A model generated the notes under the pieces. It saw only the letters and a list, made by a program, of their open reading frames with translations, did not search any database and was not told where the DNA came from. A stretch of DNA of 64,000 nucleotides. Source: Caballeronia insecticola (GTDB lineage Bacteria; Pseudomonadota; Gammaproteobacteria; Burkholderiales; Burkholderiaceae). The position numbers were made by a program, and so were the translations under genes. Position 1 is the stretch's first letter. The number at the start of each line of letters is the position of its first letter. The stretch is taken from positions 2,046,001-2,110,000 of the forward strand of contig NC_021287.1 in the NCBI RefSeq assembly GCF_000402035.1, given 5' to 3'. This document shows positions 63,458 through 64,000 of this stretch, piece after piece.

Positions 63458-64000
63458 ATGAAAATCAGAACGATCGCCGCCGCCACGCTGTGCGCGTGCG
63501 CAGTTTTTTCGACATCGGGGCCGGGAGCGCTTGCTCAAACCGCGCCGCCCGCAGTGGCCGCGCAGACAGATCAGGGCGATCCGCCCGGACGCATCGCGCG
63601 TCTGAACTACATGGCGGGCACTGTCACGACCGAGCCCGCCGGCGCATCCGACTGGTCGTACGCGCAGATCAACCGCCCGCTCACGACGGGCGACCAACTC
63701 TGGAACGACGAAAACGCGCGCTCGGAGCTGCACATCGGCTCTACGGCGGTGCGGCTCGGCTCATCGACGGCGCTTTCGGTCCTCGCCCTCGACGACGCCA
63801 CCGCGCAACTCAAGATCGCCCAGGGCACGCTGTCGACGCGCGTGCGCGACATGCCGCCCGGCTCGACCTACGAGATCGATACGCCGAACCTGGCGCTCGC
63901 CGTGACGACGCCCGGCGACGTACGCGTGGACGTCGCGCCCGATGGCCGCGCGACCACCGTGACAGTGCGCAGCGGCGGCGCCACCGCGTATGGCGACGGC
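63458..64000 (+). CDS. Exported FecR-like/DUF6600 protein (N-terminal part)
   Basis: 181 residues up to the window edge, cut at the 3' end. Signal peptide (KIRTIAAATLCACAVFSTSGPGALAQ), then GRIARLNYMAGTVTTEPAG, WSYAQINRPLTTGDQLWND, ARSELHIGSTAVRLGSSTALSVLALDDATAQLKIAQGTLSTRV and YEIDTPNLALAVTTPGDVRVDV, the repeated beta-hairpins of a FecR domain as in DUF6600 proteins. Probably a periplasmic protein; function unknown. Confidence 0.85.
   Translation, partial: MKIRTIAAATLCACAVFSTSGPGALAQTAPPAVAAQTDQGDPPGRIARLNYMAGTVTTEPAGASDWSYAQINRPLTTGDQLWNDENARSELHIGSTAVRLGSSTALSVLALDDATAQLKIAQGTLSTRVRDMPPGSTYEIDTPNLALAVTTPGDVRVDVAPDGRATTVTVRSGGATAYGDG

Overview
The window is a 64 kb piece of a high-GC (about 65%) betaproteobacterial chromosome. 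Gene content and order (earP-efp; nagZ-acpS-pdxJ-recO-era-rnc-lepB-lepA-mucD-rseB-rseA-rpoE; fabF-acpP-fabG-fabD-fabH-plsX-rpmF-yceD; an RNase E of 1119 residues; nearby moaA-mobA-moeA) are those of Burkholderia sensu lato, most likely Caballeronia or Paraburkholderia, main chromosome. I see no phage, plasmid, IS element, CRISPR array or integrase. Genus assignment is inferred from gene order and protein style, not from a database search.

Layout. 1-1440: the end of earP and then efp, the EF-P rhamnosylase and its substrate. 1613-3532: a BON-domain lipoprotein and a sigma-54-activator-like response regulator with degenerate motifs. 3608-16123 (minus): a long run of housekeeping genes: cell-wall recycling (nagZ), ACP activation (acpS), vitamin B6 (pdxJ), repair (recO), ribosome and RNA processing (era, rnc, lepA), secretion (lepB), and the envelope-stress sigma-E module (rpoE-rseA-rseB-mucD). 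16220-23759 (minus): the fatty-acid/phospholipid cluster with L32 and YceD, punctuated by two internal terminators. 24043-28451: Maf, a methyltransferase, an S49 peptidase, a Rieske protein, a phosphatase and RluC. 28435-32780: RNase E behind a predicted leader of about 870 nt. 32924-36895: molybdenum-cofactor genes, a small membrane protein and a GNAT enzyme. 36912-42759 (minus): rmuC, a 2-hydroxyacid reductase, an NhaD-type antiporter and a LUD-domain protein in one apparent operon, then pncB. 43045-43757: ferredoxin and two identical tRNA-Asn genes behind a perfect consensus promoter. 44060-49293: an acyltransferase, a frameshifted small gene, the lutABC lactate-oxidation operon with its divergent FadR-type regulator, and a 24-residue membrane peptide. 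49386-64000: CreA, AraC regulator, AzlCD exporter, an unknown protein, a UvrD-like helicase, two Lys/Ala-rich exported proteins, an S4 protein, a MATE transporter, a candidate small RNA, a PLD-family lipoprotein, fumarase C, a thioesterase, a tiny lipoprotein, an ArsR-type regulator and the start of a FecR-like exported protein.

Most of the window is conserved core genome. The items most worth a second look are a candidate small RNA of about 65 nt with an anti-Shine-Dalgarno loop (58264-58327), a receiver/AAA+/Fis regulator that has lost both the GAFTGA loop and the Walker B glutamate (2135-3532), the long RNase E leader, the LUD/NhaD operon behind a perfect inverted repeat, and several very small or frameshifted membrane-protein genes.
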